In this document: positions 56,438 to 64,000 of the stretch, piece after piece
Position numbering within the stretch: position 1 is the stretch's first letter
Layout: each line of letters opens with the position of its first letter
Assembly: GCF_000338875.1 (NCBI RefSeq)
Contig: NZ_AOMO01000055.1
Coordinates: forward strand, 1-64,000
DNA length: 64,000 bases
Direction: 5' to 3'
Origin: Vibrio mimicus CAIM 602
GTDB lineage: Bacteria > Pseudomonadota > Gammaproteobacteria > Enterobacterales > Vibrionaceae
The notes under the pieces: model-generated
The model's database searches: none
What the model was told of the DNA's origin: nothing
What the model saw: only the letters and a program-made list of their open reading frames with translations
Position numbers and translations under genes: made by a program

Positions 56438-56998
56438 ATGGATTACTTAGCTTTATTACAAACGCACTATAAATGGTTGATGACCGCACTCATCATCCTT
56501 TTTTATCCGCCCATTTCGCGGATTACCCTACGCTTATTTGAAAGCATGATTACGGGAAGAGTGGATATTCACCGCCTTAAACGCGCTCGTTGGCTGATCC
56601 GCACCTTACTGTTTTTGGTGATGCTGTTTACCACGTTAATTTTGTGGGGTGTTGAGCTACGCGGCCTGCTTGTCGTGGGTTCATCACTGTTTGCTTTGCT
56701 TGGGGTCGGTTTATTTGCGGGTTGGTCACTACTGAGTAACGTGACGGCATTTTTGATTTTGTTCGTCCAAAACCATTGCCGGATTGGCAGTTGGGTACGT
56801 GTGGTTGATGGGGCTAACTTTATCGAAGGGAAAATCATCGATATGGCACTGCTCAATGTTGAGTTAGAAACCCTTGATGGTAACCGCGTGCTTTACCCCA
56901 ACAACTTATTTATTGTTCGCCCTGTGATTGTCTTGAAGAAGGCACCCGAGAAAGCGGCCAAAAAGCCAGAAAGAAAACAGCTACCTAAGGGATTGTAA
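56438..56998 (+). CDS. MscS-like small mechanosensitive channel protein
   Basis: The 186-aa protein has three membrane helices. A TM3-like glycine/alanine-rich stretch (VVGSSLFALLGVGLFAGWSL) follows, then a short MscS beta domain (GSWVRVVDGANFIEGKIIDM, then LYPNNLFIVRP). It is shorter than MscS (about 286 aa) and ends in a Lys-rich tail. The ATG at 56438 follows GAGAAGC. ATTGTA/TACAAT arms at 56382-56399 are a possible operator. The mgtE start is 2 bp past its stop. Confidence 0.8.
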   Translation: MDYLALLQTHYKWLMTALIILFYPPISRITLRLFESMITGRVDIHRLKRARWLIRTLLFLVMLFTTLILWGVELRGLLVVGSSLFALLGVGLFAGWSLLSNVTAFLILFVQNHCRIGSWVRVVDGANFIEGKIIDMALLNVELETLDGNRVLYPNNLFIVRPVIVLKKAPEKAAKKPERKQLPKGL

Positions 56999-57000
56999 AT

Positions 57001-58347
57001 TTGACCGAATACCAAGACTTATCTCAACAAATCGAACACATTGCCACCGCGGAAGAATCCGAGCAGACACACCTGCTTGGTGAGATGGTGGAAAATGGCT
57101 TAGATGAAGGCTCCATTGCCCTGATTCTAGAAGCGTTTCCCGTTGAACAACGGGTGCGTTTATGGCGTAGTTTGCCGTTAGAAATGCACATTGATGTGCT
57201 GACCGAAATGCGCGCCGAAGTGCGCATCTCCGTTATCAAGGCGCTGTCTGAAATTGAGTTAAAACTCACGCTGGCCAAACTGGATAACCTCTCACTGATC
57301 GAGTGGGAAGACTCTCTCCCCGATGACATCATCAGTGAAGCATTAAGCCTCATCAACCGCGATGAATTAGAGCTGTATGACCAAGCCAACGAGTTCGCGG
57401 ATGACGAAATTGGCCACTGGGCGGATCGAAAAGTTTATACCTTACCTTTTAGCATCAGTGTTCGCCGAGCCAAAGTCCTACTGGATAAATATCACTACGA
57501 ATCCCCTCAGTACATTTACCTGATCAACAAAGCCAAAAAATTCCGTGGCTTGGTGAGCTTTAGTGATGTATTGCAAGCCGAAGAAACCACCCAGCTCAAA
57601 AATCTGCGCATGGAAGAATTGGTCACGCTCAATGCTCAGCAAACTTTGTCTGATGCTGTGGATGCGCTTGAGCACACGACTTTACCTATCGTCCCAGTAC
57701 TGAGTGATGATGACACGTTGATCGGTGAAATTGACTGGCATTTTGCACTCAGCGTGCAACGTGAGATGTATGAAGCGCGTTTGATGGCCGGTACAGGTAT
57801 GGATGAAGGCGATGACCTGTTCGCGCCTGTACTCAAGAGCTCAAAAAAACGTGGGCTTTGGTTGGGCATTAACTTACTGACCGCGATTCTTGCCTCCATC
57901 ACCATTGGCCTGTTTGAAGATGTAATTTCGCAAGTCGTGGCCTTAGCGGTACTGATGCCGATTGTGGCTTCCATGGGCGGCATTGCCGGTAGCCAAACCT
58001 TAACCTTGATGGTGCGCGCGATGGCGCTCAATCAGATCACAGTGGGTAACCGTTTTGCTTTGCTGAAAAATGAGCTTGGAATTGGTTCGATCAATGGCTT
58101 AGTGTGGGCACTGATCATCGGCGGAATGGCCGCACTTTGGTTCCAAGAGCCCGTTATCGGAGCCACGATTGCTCTGGCGATTGTGGTCAACATTATTACC
58201 GCAGCATTATTTGGTGTGCTGATCCCAATCATTTTGGATAAGTTCAAGCTCGACCCTGCCTTGGCAGGTTCCGTCATCCTCACTACCGTGACTGATGTGG
58301 TCGGCTTTTTTGCCTTCCTCGGCACCGCCAGCTTGGTGATGTTGTAG
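57001..58347 (+). CDS. mgtE: MgtE-family magnesium transporter with TTG start
   Basis: The 448-aa protein has the N-terminal superhelical MgtE domain (about 30-130) and a CBS pair (about 135-255). Five membrane helices (about 285-448) include the conserved MPIVASMGGIAGSQTLTLM. It imports Mg2+ or related divalent ions, gated by cytoplasmic Mg2+. The TTG start is supported by AAGGGATTGTAAA before it and by the lack of another start for 27 codons. It is probably cotranscribed with the mechanosensitive channel gene. Confidence 0.92.
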   Translation: MTEYQDLSQQIEHIATAEESEQTHLLGEMVENGLDEGSIALILEAFPVEQRVRLWRSLPLEMHIDVLTEMRAEVRISVIKALSEIELKLTLAKLDNLSLIEWEDSLPDDIISEALSLINRDELELYDQANEFADDEIGHWADRKVYTLPFSISVRRAKVLLDKYHYESPQYIYLINKAKKFRGLVSFSDVLQAEETTQLKNLRMEELVTLNAQQTLSDAVDALEHTTLPIVPVLSDDDTLIGEIDWHFALSVQREMYEARLMAGTGMDEGDDLFAPVLKSSKKRGLWLGINLLTAILASITIGLFEDVISQVVALAVLMPIVASMGGIAGSQTLTLMVRAMALNQITVGNRFALLKNELGIGSINGLVWALIIGGMAALWFQEPVIGATIALAIVVNIITAALFGVLIPIILDKFKLDPALAGSVILTTVTDVVGFFAFLGTASLVML

Positions 58348-58362
58348 CTTCTTGATTGCCCA

Positions 58363-58394
58363 TAGCTAAGGCAGAAAGCTTTCTGCCTTAGCTA
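58363..58394. terminator. Perfect 32-bp palindrome between mgtE and the aspartokinase gene
   Basis: TAGCTAAGGCAGAAAG is followed at once by its exact reverse complement. It stands between convergent genes and should act as a bidirectional terminator, although flanking T-runs are short. Confidence 0.7.
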
Positions 58395-58410
58395 TTCTTC
58401 ATTCATTTCA

Positions 58411-59834
58411 CTAAGCGACTTTTCTCGTTTTCGATGGTTGAGTAAAAGGCATTAATGCTTGATGTAGAACGCTGACACCTGTTGCGTAATCCGCGTCATC
58501 GACCACAAACTGCACATTAACATTGCGCATCGAAGAATGCGCCGCCATCGGCTCAATCTGCTGTTCCAGTAAAGCTTGTAGACCTTGCGCGAGCACTTTG
58601 TTGGTTTCCATATGCGAACCAATCGCTGAGATTAGCGCCACCATGCGTACTGATACCGCTGCCTGCGGGTAGCGCCGCTCCGCTTGGTAGCGAATATGGT
58701 TGAGATGTTCACTGCTGCCACTTAAGTAATAAGTGATCGAATTAGCATTCATCTCTTTACCAATTAATTGCACTTTCGCATCGCGTATCCATTCAATGAG
58801 CTCATGACTGACTTCATCCATCATGCCCACCATGCTTTGGTCGAACAGATGCAGAGCAAAGACTTTGTCTCTTCCTGCAATGATCTCGACTCGATGTTGC
58901 TGTGGCTGATATTGGGCAGTGATCAACGTGCCCGGATGTTCAGGCTCAAAGGTATTTTTGATCCGCAACTCTATGTTCTTTTGTCTGAGTCCTGCTGCGG
59001 CATTGGGTGGATAGCTTCCATCCCCAAATTAGCTAATTGATCGGCAACATCAAAGTTACTCAAACCGATCGGCTGCACTTTGTCCGTGCCGACCAGACAC
59101 GGATCGGCTGAGCTCAAGTGGTACTCTTTATGGATGATCGCTTGCTCCGCCCCCATTACAACGGCGATCCGGCTAAACGTCATCTCGCTGTATCCACGGT
59201 CGTAAGTGCGCATTAATCCTTCTTGGCATGATGCATAGCCGGTGACAATGGGTAACTCACTATCCACATCAATGTTGCGAAACGCGTTTTCAATCACCTG
59301 ATCCAAATTGCCTTGGCTGGGTTCGCACCAACCTGACAAATCCACAAAACGGGCGTTAATTCCAAGTGTATTGAGTTTAAGTGCCGTGTTATAAGCACTG
59401 TGCGATTCGCCAATTGAGGCAAGAAACTCTCTAATCTGTGGTAAAGAGTGGCGTAAGGAAAACTGTCCGTATTGGCAGGTTTCCAAAATATTCTGAATAC
59501 AAGCTACCGCCTCAGCCAAACGGGCACGAATGAATTTGTCGGCGCGTAGGCGTGTCATCGCATCGGCAAACAGATTTTCGTTGATCAGCAACATACGCTG
59601 CTCAAGGGCATAGAGTGCATCTAGCCAACTTTCATCATGTTTGGCGATTTTTTGGTAAATACCGGCTGCCCCCGTACGCTTACATTCCAGTAACGCATCC
59701 GTGATCCCTGAATAAGCGGAAACCACAAACACTCGTCCGTACGGCTGTGCTGGTCTGAGTAAAATATTATCCAGTACCGCGTCAAAGGCGGTCATGGAGG
59801 TACCACCGATTTTTTCTACGGTGTAAGACATCAT
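58411..59834 (-). pseudogene. ask: Aspartokinase of the ectoine cluster, split by a frameshift
   Basis: The enzyme phosphorylates aspartate for ectoine synthesis. The first part (59834-58971) has VEKIGGTSMTAF at the N-terminus, LSGWCEPSQGNL and YSEMTFSRIAVVMGAEQAII. It ends aberrantly (HPMPQQDSDKRT) at a TAG. The second frame (58968-58411) carries KNTFEPEHPGTLI and the C-terminal ACT-like region. Between them the other frame reads AAAGLRQKNIELRIKNT, the expected joining sequence, so one base is missing near 59001-59005. Restoring it gives a protein of about 474 aa. This is either a true inactivation or an assembly error. Confidence 0.88.
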
Positions 59835-59860
59835 TTCTCCTTATGACGTTGTGAAATCAA

Positions 59861-60247
59861 TTAACTTTCATGCAGCGGATAAACACCTTCAGCATCATGA
59901 ATTTCGAGCCCAGTGAGTGGCGGGTTAAATACGCAAGCCATCACCATTTCATTTGAGAATGCACGTAGGTAGTGCTCATCATGCTGATCAAGGATATATA
60001 ACGTACCCGGCTGGATCGGGTAGGTTTCACCACCCACAACCGCAATTTCCCCTTCACCAGAAATGCAGTACACCGATTCGAGGTGATTACGATAATGAAT
60101 ATGGGTTTCTGTGTTGGAATAGATAGTCGTGATATGGAAAGAAAAACCCATTTGGTCATCTTTCAATAACATACGCACGCTTTCCCAGTTTTCCGCCACC
60201 ACTCTTCGTTCACTTTGGCGACACTGATCTAAGGTTCTCACAATCAT
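59861..60247 (-). CDS. ectC: L-ectoine synthase
   Basis: EctC closes N-gamma-acetyl-diaminobutyrate to ectoine. The 128-aa cupin has [20 protein letters not shown] at the N-terminus, [20 protein letters not shown], and the metal/substrate region [20 protein letters not shown] then [14 protein letters not shown]. Length is normal. It follows ectB by 11 bp. Confidence 0.97.
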   Translation of the reverse strand: MIVRTLDQCRQSERRVVAENWESVRMLLKDDQMGFSFHITTIYSNTETHIHYRNHLESVYCISGEGEIAVVGGETYPIQPGTLYILDQHDEHYLRAFSNEMVMACVFNPPLTGLEIHDAEGVYPLHES

Positions 60248-60258
60248 GTTTTTCTCCT

Positions 60259-61524
60259 TTACGATGCTTTCTGTAGTCTGCGTGATGCAACCGCCGCCGC
60301 ACTGCGCTCAATGATCGCCAAACCTTTCGCGAGATCAGCTTCGGTTATAGTCAGTGGGCAAAATACTTTCAGCACTTCATCTTCAGCCCCAGCCGTTTCG
60401 ATAATCAGCCCATTTTGAAAACAGATGTCTGCAATATCGCGAGCAATTTCACCATTGTGACACGCTATACCTTGCATTAAACCGCGCCCTTTTAAGTTGG
60501 AAAACAGAGACGGATAACGACGTAAAAAGCTTTGTAAGGCTTTAGTCACTTGCTCACTGCGTGCAGTAATATGGTTTTGGAAATCTTCATTTGCCCAATA
60601 AGCCTCTAATGCACGTGTAGCCGTAACGAAAGCATGATTATTGCCGCGAAACGTACCGTTGTGCTCGCCTGGTTTCCATTGGTCTAGCTCCGGCTTGAGC
60701 AGAACTAATGCCATCGGCAGCCCGTAACCACTGAGTGATTTTGATAAAGTCACCATGTCCGGCTCAATACCGCTCGGCTCAAAACTAAAGAAAGTACCGG
60801 TACGACCACAACCAGCCTGAATATCATCGACAATCAACAGGATTTGATTGGCACGACAAATCGTTTGTAACCGTTGTAGCCAAGCGGAAGAAGCAACATT
60901 CAGCCCACCTTCCCCTTGCACAGTTTCCAGCAATACCGCCGCGGGCTTATCTAAACCGGATGAGTTGTCCTGCAACATGGTTTCGAACAGAGTTAAACCA
61001 TCAATTCCGGCGTAGCCTTCAAACGGCACACGATTTACGCCAGACAATGCCATCCCCGCTCCTTGGCGATGATGCTGGTTCCCTGTTGCCGCAAGTGCCC
61101 CAAGCGAGCAACCGTGAAAACCATTGGTAAACGTCACTATGCTTTGGCGGCCAGTCACCTTACGTGCCAGCTTTAAGGCCGCTTCTACCGCATTAGTCCC
61201 CGTAGGACCTGTAAACTGCACTTTATAATTCAACCCGCGAGGTTCGAAGATATGTGTCTGTAATGTTTTAAGAAACTCTGCTTTGGCTTCGGAATGCATA
61301 TCCAGCCCATGAGTCAAGCCATCACGTTCAATGTACTCAAGCAGGGCTTGTTTGAGGACGGCATTGTTATGCCCGTAATTGAGCGAGCCTGCGCCAGCCA
61401 AAAAATCCAGATAGGCTTCGCCCTCTTGGCTGTAGAGCCAGCTACCTTTCGCAGTGGCGAATACCACAGGAAAGTGAGTCGCGTAAGATTGCACCTGAGA
61501 TTCATGAGTTTTAAAAATGTCCAT
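60259..61524 (-). CDS. ectB: Diaminobutyrate--2-oxoglutarate transaminase
   Basis: It converts aspartate semialdehyde to diaminobutyrate. The 421-aa class III PLP transaminase has [58 protein letters not shown] and the PLP Lys in [20 protein letters not shown] near residue 265. It is complete and lies 11 bp after ectA. Confidence 0.97.
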   Translation of the reverse strand: MDIFKTHESQVQSYATHFPVVFATAKGSWLYSQEGEAYLDFLAGAGSLNYGHNNAVLKQALLEYIERDGLTHGLDMHSEAKAEFLKTLQTHIFEPRGLNYKVQFTGPTGTNAVEAALKLARKVTGRQSIVTFTNGFHGCSLGALAATGNQHHRQGAGMALSGVNRVPFEGYAGIDGLTLFETMLQDNSSGLDKPAAVLLETVQGEGGLNVASSAWLQRLQTICRANQILLIVDDIQAGCGRTGTFFSFEPSGIEPDMVTLSKSLSGYGLPMALVLLKPELDQWKPGEHNGTFRGNNHAFVTATRALEAYWANEDFQNHITARSEQVTKALQSFLRRYPSLFSNLKGRGLMQGIACHNGEIARDIADICFQNGLIIETAGAEDEVLKVFCPLTITEADLAKGLAIIERSAAAVASRRLQKAS

Positions 61525-61535
61525 AACGAGAATTT

Positions 61536-62093
61536 TTATCCTTTTGGTTGGTTCGATGGATTAAGAGGAATGCGATAGAGGTATTCCGTGTCATGCTCTC
61601 CTTCAAAATGACAGGTCTTATCCAGAAAAGTGGAGACACTACCCTGCTTTCCATGCTCCCTATCAAGCTTTTGAAATAACCGCCAAGATGCTTGGTTTTT
61701 CTGGGTAATCGTGGTTTCAAGAACCGTGAGATCCTGTAGCTCACTACGCCCAAGCAGATGTTGGATCATCTGATATGCCAAGCCTTTCCCACGTGCAGAC
61801 GGATGCACCGCCACTTGCCAAATAAATAGCTCATTCGGTTTTTCCGGTTTGCGATACGCCGAGACAAAACCCACTAGCAGCTCTTGCTGCTCAGCAATCA
61901 GGCATGTGTGCTGAAAATGGCTGGACTGTAAAAAATTGCAGTAAGCCGAATTTTGATCGAGCGGTGCGCACTGAGCGATTAATTCGTGAATCGATAAGCC
62001 ATCTTCCTGAGTCGGCATACGAAACACCCAAGGCTGTGAGCGATTGTGCATTATGTGCGGATAAATCATCCAAGGGGTGGCAGTAAAAATCAC
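61536..62093 (-). CDS. ectA: Diaminobutyrate acetyltransferase
   Basis: It acetylates diaminobutyrate at the gamma amino group. The 185-aa GNAT protein has the acetyl-CoA binding stretch VAVHPSARGKGLAYQMIQHL near residue 105 and LDQNSAYCNFLQSSHFQHTC. The GTG at 62093 follows AAAGGATTTGTT, a good ribosome site; inner ATGs at 62069 and 62051 have none. It is the first gene of ectABC-ask. Confidence 0.94.
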   Translation of the reverse strand: MIFTATPWMIYPHIMHNRSQPWVFRMPTQEDGLSIHELIAQCAPLDQNSAYCNFLQSSHFQHTCLIAEQQELLVGFVSAYRKPEKPNELFIWQVAVHPSARGKGLAYQMIQHLLGRSELQDLTVLETTITQKNQASWRLFQKLDREHGKQGSVSTFLDKTCHFEGEHDTEYLYRIPLNPSNQPKG

Positions 62094-62300
62094 AACAAAT
62101 CCTTTGTGTTCAAATCATATTTCTATTTTTACCCTAACAGCAGTAAATGATTTTTCAAGTAAAAATAGGCAATAAATACTTTTTTAAAGTAAATAAAATG
62201 AAAATTTCAAGAAAAATTAATTTGAACTAGAATAATATGAAGACAAAGATTTAAAGCCTATCTGCGTACAAAAAGTAAGCAGCGTGGCTCGTCATTAGCT
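62094..62300. promoter_or_regulatory. A/T-rich ectABC promoter region
   Basis: This 200-bp region is very A/T-rich and holds the inverted repeat TACTTT-TTT-AAAGTA at 62177-62191, a possible site for a MarR-type regulator such as CosR, known to repress ectABC in vibrios. I could not fix the -35/-10 pair with confidence. Confidence 0.45.
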
Positions 62301-62324
62301 CGAGTAGTGGTGCAGTGAAGCGGA

Positions 62325-62347
62325 TTGCAAGCCGTTGCAATTTGCAA
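62325..62347 (+). promoter_or_regulatory. LuxO-type enhancer sites upstream of qrr
   Basis: TTGCA-ATT-TGCAA at 62335-62347 is a perfect LuxO-type palindrome. It overlaps a second, wider-spaced copy, TTGCAA-GCCG-TTGCAA (62325-62340), and a half site follows at 62355. They lie about 75-100 bp before the sigma-54 promoter, the expected place. Confidence 0.85.
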
Positions 62348-62421
62348 TCGCAGAATGCAATCAGATGAGCATTAATTCATCTTAACCAGCGTAAAACCCG
62401 CACAAATAGGCGCATATCAAC

Positions 62422-62438
62422 TTGGCACAGATAGTGCA
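62422..62438 (+). promoter_or_regulatory. Sigma-54 promoter of qrr
   Basis: TTGGCAC with GG at 62424-62425 and TGCA with GC at 62436-62437 have the exact -24/-12 spacing. The predicted start is 62449, where the sRNA sequence begins. Confidence 0.92.
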
Positions 62439-62448
62439 TTATTAGTAA

Positions 62449-62555
62449 TGACCCTTAATTAAGCCGAGGGTCACCTAGCCAACTGACGTTGTTAGTGAAT
62501 GACATTGTTCACATTGATTTATCAGCCAATCGTACCTTTTGCGATTGGCTTTTTT
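62449..62555 (+). ncRNA. qrr: Qrr quorum-regulatory small RNA
   Basis: The roughly 107-nt Hfq-dependent sRNA is produced at low cell density by phosphorylated LuxO. It represses or activates mRNAs such as hapR/luxR and aphA. The 5' stem TGACCCTT/GAGGGTCA, the invariant CTAGCCAACTGACGTTGTTA pairing segment and the terminator AGCCAATCG/CGATTGGCTTTTTT are all present. Which paralogue (Qrr2, Qrr3 or Qrr4) cannot be told here. It is divergent from ectABC. Confidence 0.97.
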
Positions 62556-62707
62556 CTTTCCCGCTTCCCACTCGTTGCTTTTGAACATCGAGTAAATCTT
62601 TCTCAAACCAAGATGAGAAACCGTGCGCATTTCTCAAGCTCATGCTTTACCTTCCCAATCTGAGCGGTAAAGTGTAAACCCTGCTGCGGTTCTATAGAGA
62701 CAGGGAT

Positions 62708-63607
62708 ATGAAAACCGACTACCACCAGCGAATTCGGCCAGTGTTACGTTATTTGGAAGCGAATTTCGATCAGCCTTTAAATTTGGAAGAAGTGGCTTTG
62801 CAGGCACATTTGTCGCCTTACCATTTCCACCGCATTTTCAAGGCGGTTGTCGGCGAAACATTGGGGGATTTTATGCGCCGCCTCAAGATGGAAAAATCTG
62901 CCAGCGTTCTGTTTTATCACAAACGCTCTATCACTGAAGTCGCCCTAGATTTTGGTTTCTCCAGTTCACAGGCTTTTGCGAAGGCTTTCAAACAGCACTT
63001 TGGTTTAACCGCAAGCCAAGTTCGCGAATGCCAAGACATTGAAGCGTTCAGCCAGTTGATGCGAAACAGCAAGATTGGACACACACTGCGCAAGAATGGA
63101 AACGAACAGTCGAATTTACTCCCCTATACTCATGAAAAATCAACGGAATGGAGTAAAAACATGGCAATCGAATCTTTCACCCCCGGTGGCTTAGCGTATA
63201 TGCGTGTAACTGGACCTTATGGGCAAAATTATCCACCCGCGGTCGAGAAACTGTATCAGTGGGCTGGGCCCGCTGGTTTCGCGGAATGCCCTTGCATCTT
63301 TATCTATCACGACAATCCAGAACTTACCCCAGCAGAAAAATGTCGCACCGATATCGCTCTTTTAGTGCCTGAAGGTACAGAAGTCGGTAAGTCTATCGAG
63401 TACACCCATTTCGATGGGGGCAAGTATTTTACGAGTCGACGCACGGTGACTGACCAAAGCCAATATGGTCACTTTTGGAATGAACATATGGGGTGTGTTG
63501 TGGAACAAGGATTAGAAACGGATCAACGCCCTTGTTTTGAGCTCTACCACCACTACGACCCCGTGACACATCATGCTGATGTGAGTTTCTGCACCGCGGT
63601 GGTATAA
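62708..63607 (+). CDS. AraC-type regulator with GyrI-like effector domain
   Basis: The 299-aa protein resembles Rob. The N-terminal double HTH (about 8-105: LNLEEVALQAHLSPYHFHRI, then SITEVALDFGFSSSQAFAKA) is followed by a GyrI-like small-molecule-binding domain (about 150-299: FTPGGLAYMRVTGPYGQNYP, then HFDGGKYFTSRRTV). The start follows AGAGACAGGGAT. It may sense toxic compounds. No operon partner is seen. Confidence 0.92.
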   Translation: MKTDYHQRIRPVLRYLEANFDQPLNLEEVALQAHLSPYHFHRIFKAVVGETLGDFMRRLKMEKSASVLFYHKRSITEVALDFGFSSSQAFAKAFKQHFGLTASQVRECQDIEAFSQLMRNSKIGHTLRKNGNEQSNLLPYTHEKSTEWSKNMAIESFTPGGLAYMRVTGPYGQNYPPAVEKLYQWAGPAGFAECPCIFIYHDNPELTPAEKCRTDIALLVPEGTEVGKSIEYTHFDGGKYFTSRRTVTDQSQYGHFWNEHMGCVVEQGLETDQRPCFELYHHYDPVTHHADVSFCTAVV

Positions 63608-63658
63608 ACCGTTACTCACTTAAACGACCATAAGTTTGATGCTGTTTTGGCATATCGG

Positions 63659-64000
63659 TTAATCCTCACTATGGCTTAGCCGATATGCTCTTGGCGTAAC
63701 GCGACTCCATGCTTTAAAACGCGTACTAAAATTCGCTGCATTCGGATAGCCCACCATTTCACCAATCTGCTGGATGGGCCAATCCGAGCGTGCCAACTGA
63801 CGTGCAGCGTATTCCATGCGCAGTCGGGTGAGATGAGCGGTCGGGCTGCGACCTAAATAATGCAGACAAAGGCGGTGTAAGTGTGCGACAGAGCAAGGCA
63901 CCAACGCTGCCATGGCACTGACGGACCATTCTTTGTGAAGCTGTTTTTGTACTCGTTCAAACATACGATTAAGCCGAATCTGCGCACGAGGCATCTGCCG
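63659..64000 (-). CDS. AraC-family regulator, C-terminal part (runs off the window)
   Basis: About 113 residues of the C-terminal DNA-binding domain are visible, including VSAMAALVPCSVAHLHRLCL and IQQIGEMVGYPNAANFSTRF with the AraC tail WSRVTPRAYR. The frame is open to the window edge, so the N-terminus lies beyond 64000. It is convergent with the AraC-GyrI gene. Confidence 0.85.
   Translation of the reverse strand, partial: RQMPRAQIRLNRMFERVQKQLHKEWSVSAMAALVPCSVAHLHRLCLHYLGRSPTAHLTRLRMEYAARQLARSDWPIQQIGEMVGYPNAANFSTRFKAWSRVTPRAYRLSHSED

Noticed and set aside
1..64000. tRNA, rRNA, CRISPR array, insertion sequence or prophage genes
   Set aside because: None could be recognised by reading; the only recombinase is the integron integrase and the only repeats of array type are attC sites.

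Overview
The window looks like the small chromosome of a Vibrio of the V. cholerae clade. The left edge is the attI end of a chromosomal integron with VCR-type attC sites and an IntIA/IntI4-type integrase. The integrase abuts rplT-rpmI-infC-thrS and a glycine-cleavage cluster, an order I remember from V. cholerae chromosome II. The right end carries ectABC and a Qrr quorum-sensing sRNA. Species was not determined.

Layout. 1-2.2 kb: integron cassettes read leftward from attI, three attC sites, one clear cassette gene. 2.2-3.2 kb: integrase under an SOS (LexA) box. 3.3-6.5 kb: thrS-infC-rpmI-rplT, with infC starting at ATT. 6.7-13.9 kb: gcvT, an XRE-cupin regulator, and divergent glyA-gcvH-gcvP, with shared 14-bp operator-like sites and a strongly folded glyA leader. 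13.9-18.6 kb: a secreted CE2-type esterase, an alpha carbonic anhydrase, two small genes, and a PBP5-like carboxypeptidase whose C-terminus is frameshifted. 18.8-22 kb: a KdgR-type regulator and a chemoreceptor.

22-50.3 kb: a large polysaccharide-utilisation locus for unsaturated-uronate-yielding, sulfated glycans, most likely glycosaminoglycans. It encodes an OprD-like porin, a secreted PL8 lyase with a C-terminal carbohydrate-binding-like module, two Cys-type sulfatases with their radical-SAM maturase, a DUF2264 protein, an Opp/Dpp-type ABC importer, a GH88 unsaturated glucuronyl hydrolase, and the full route KduI-KduD-KdgK-Eda to pyruvate and glyceraldehyde-3-phosphate. A GH112 phosphorylase and GalT add a branch for beta-1,3-galactosyl-HexNAc units, and a GAF-GAF-GGDEF diguanylate cyclase sits inside the locus. 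About ten promoter-region copies of an A/T-flanked motif close to AAAACGNCATTTC tie the locus together and are the probable KdgR operators.

50.4-58.4 kb: speA-speB (arginine to putrescine), an AraC regulator, a YibI/YibH-like pair, an MscS-like channel and an MgtE-type Mg2+ transporter. 58.4-62.1 kb: ectABC with its dedicated aspartokinase, which is split by a frameshift. 62.3-62.6 kb: a Qrr sRNA with sigma-54 promoter and LuxO sites, divergent from ectA. The right end has an AraC-GyrI regulator and a partial AraC regulator. No rRNA, tRNA, CRISPR array or insertion sequence was seen.
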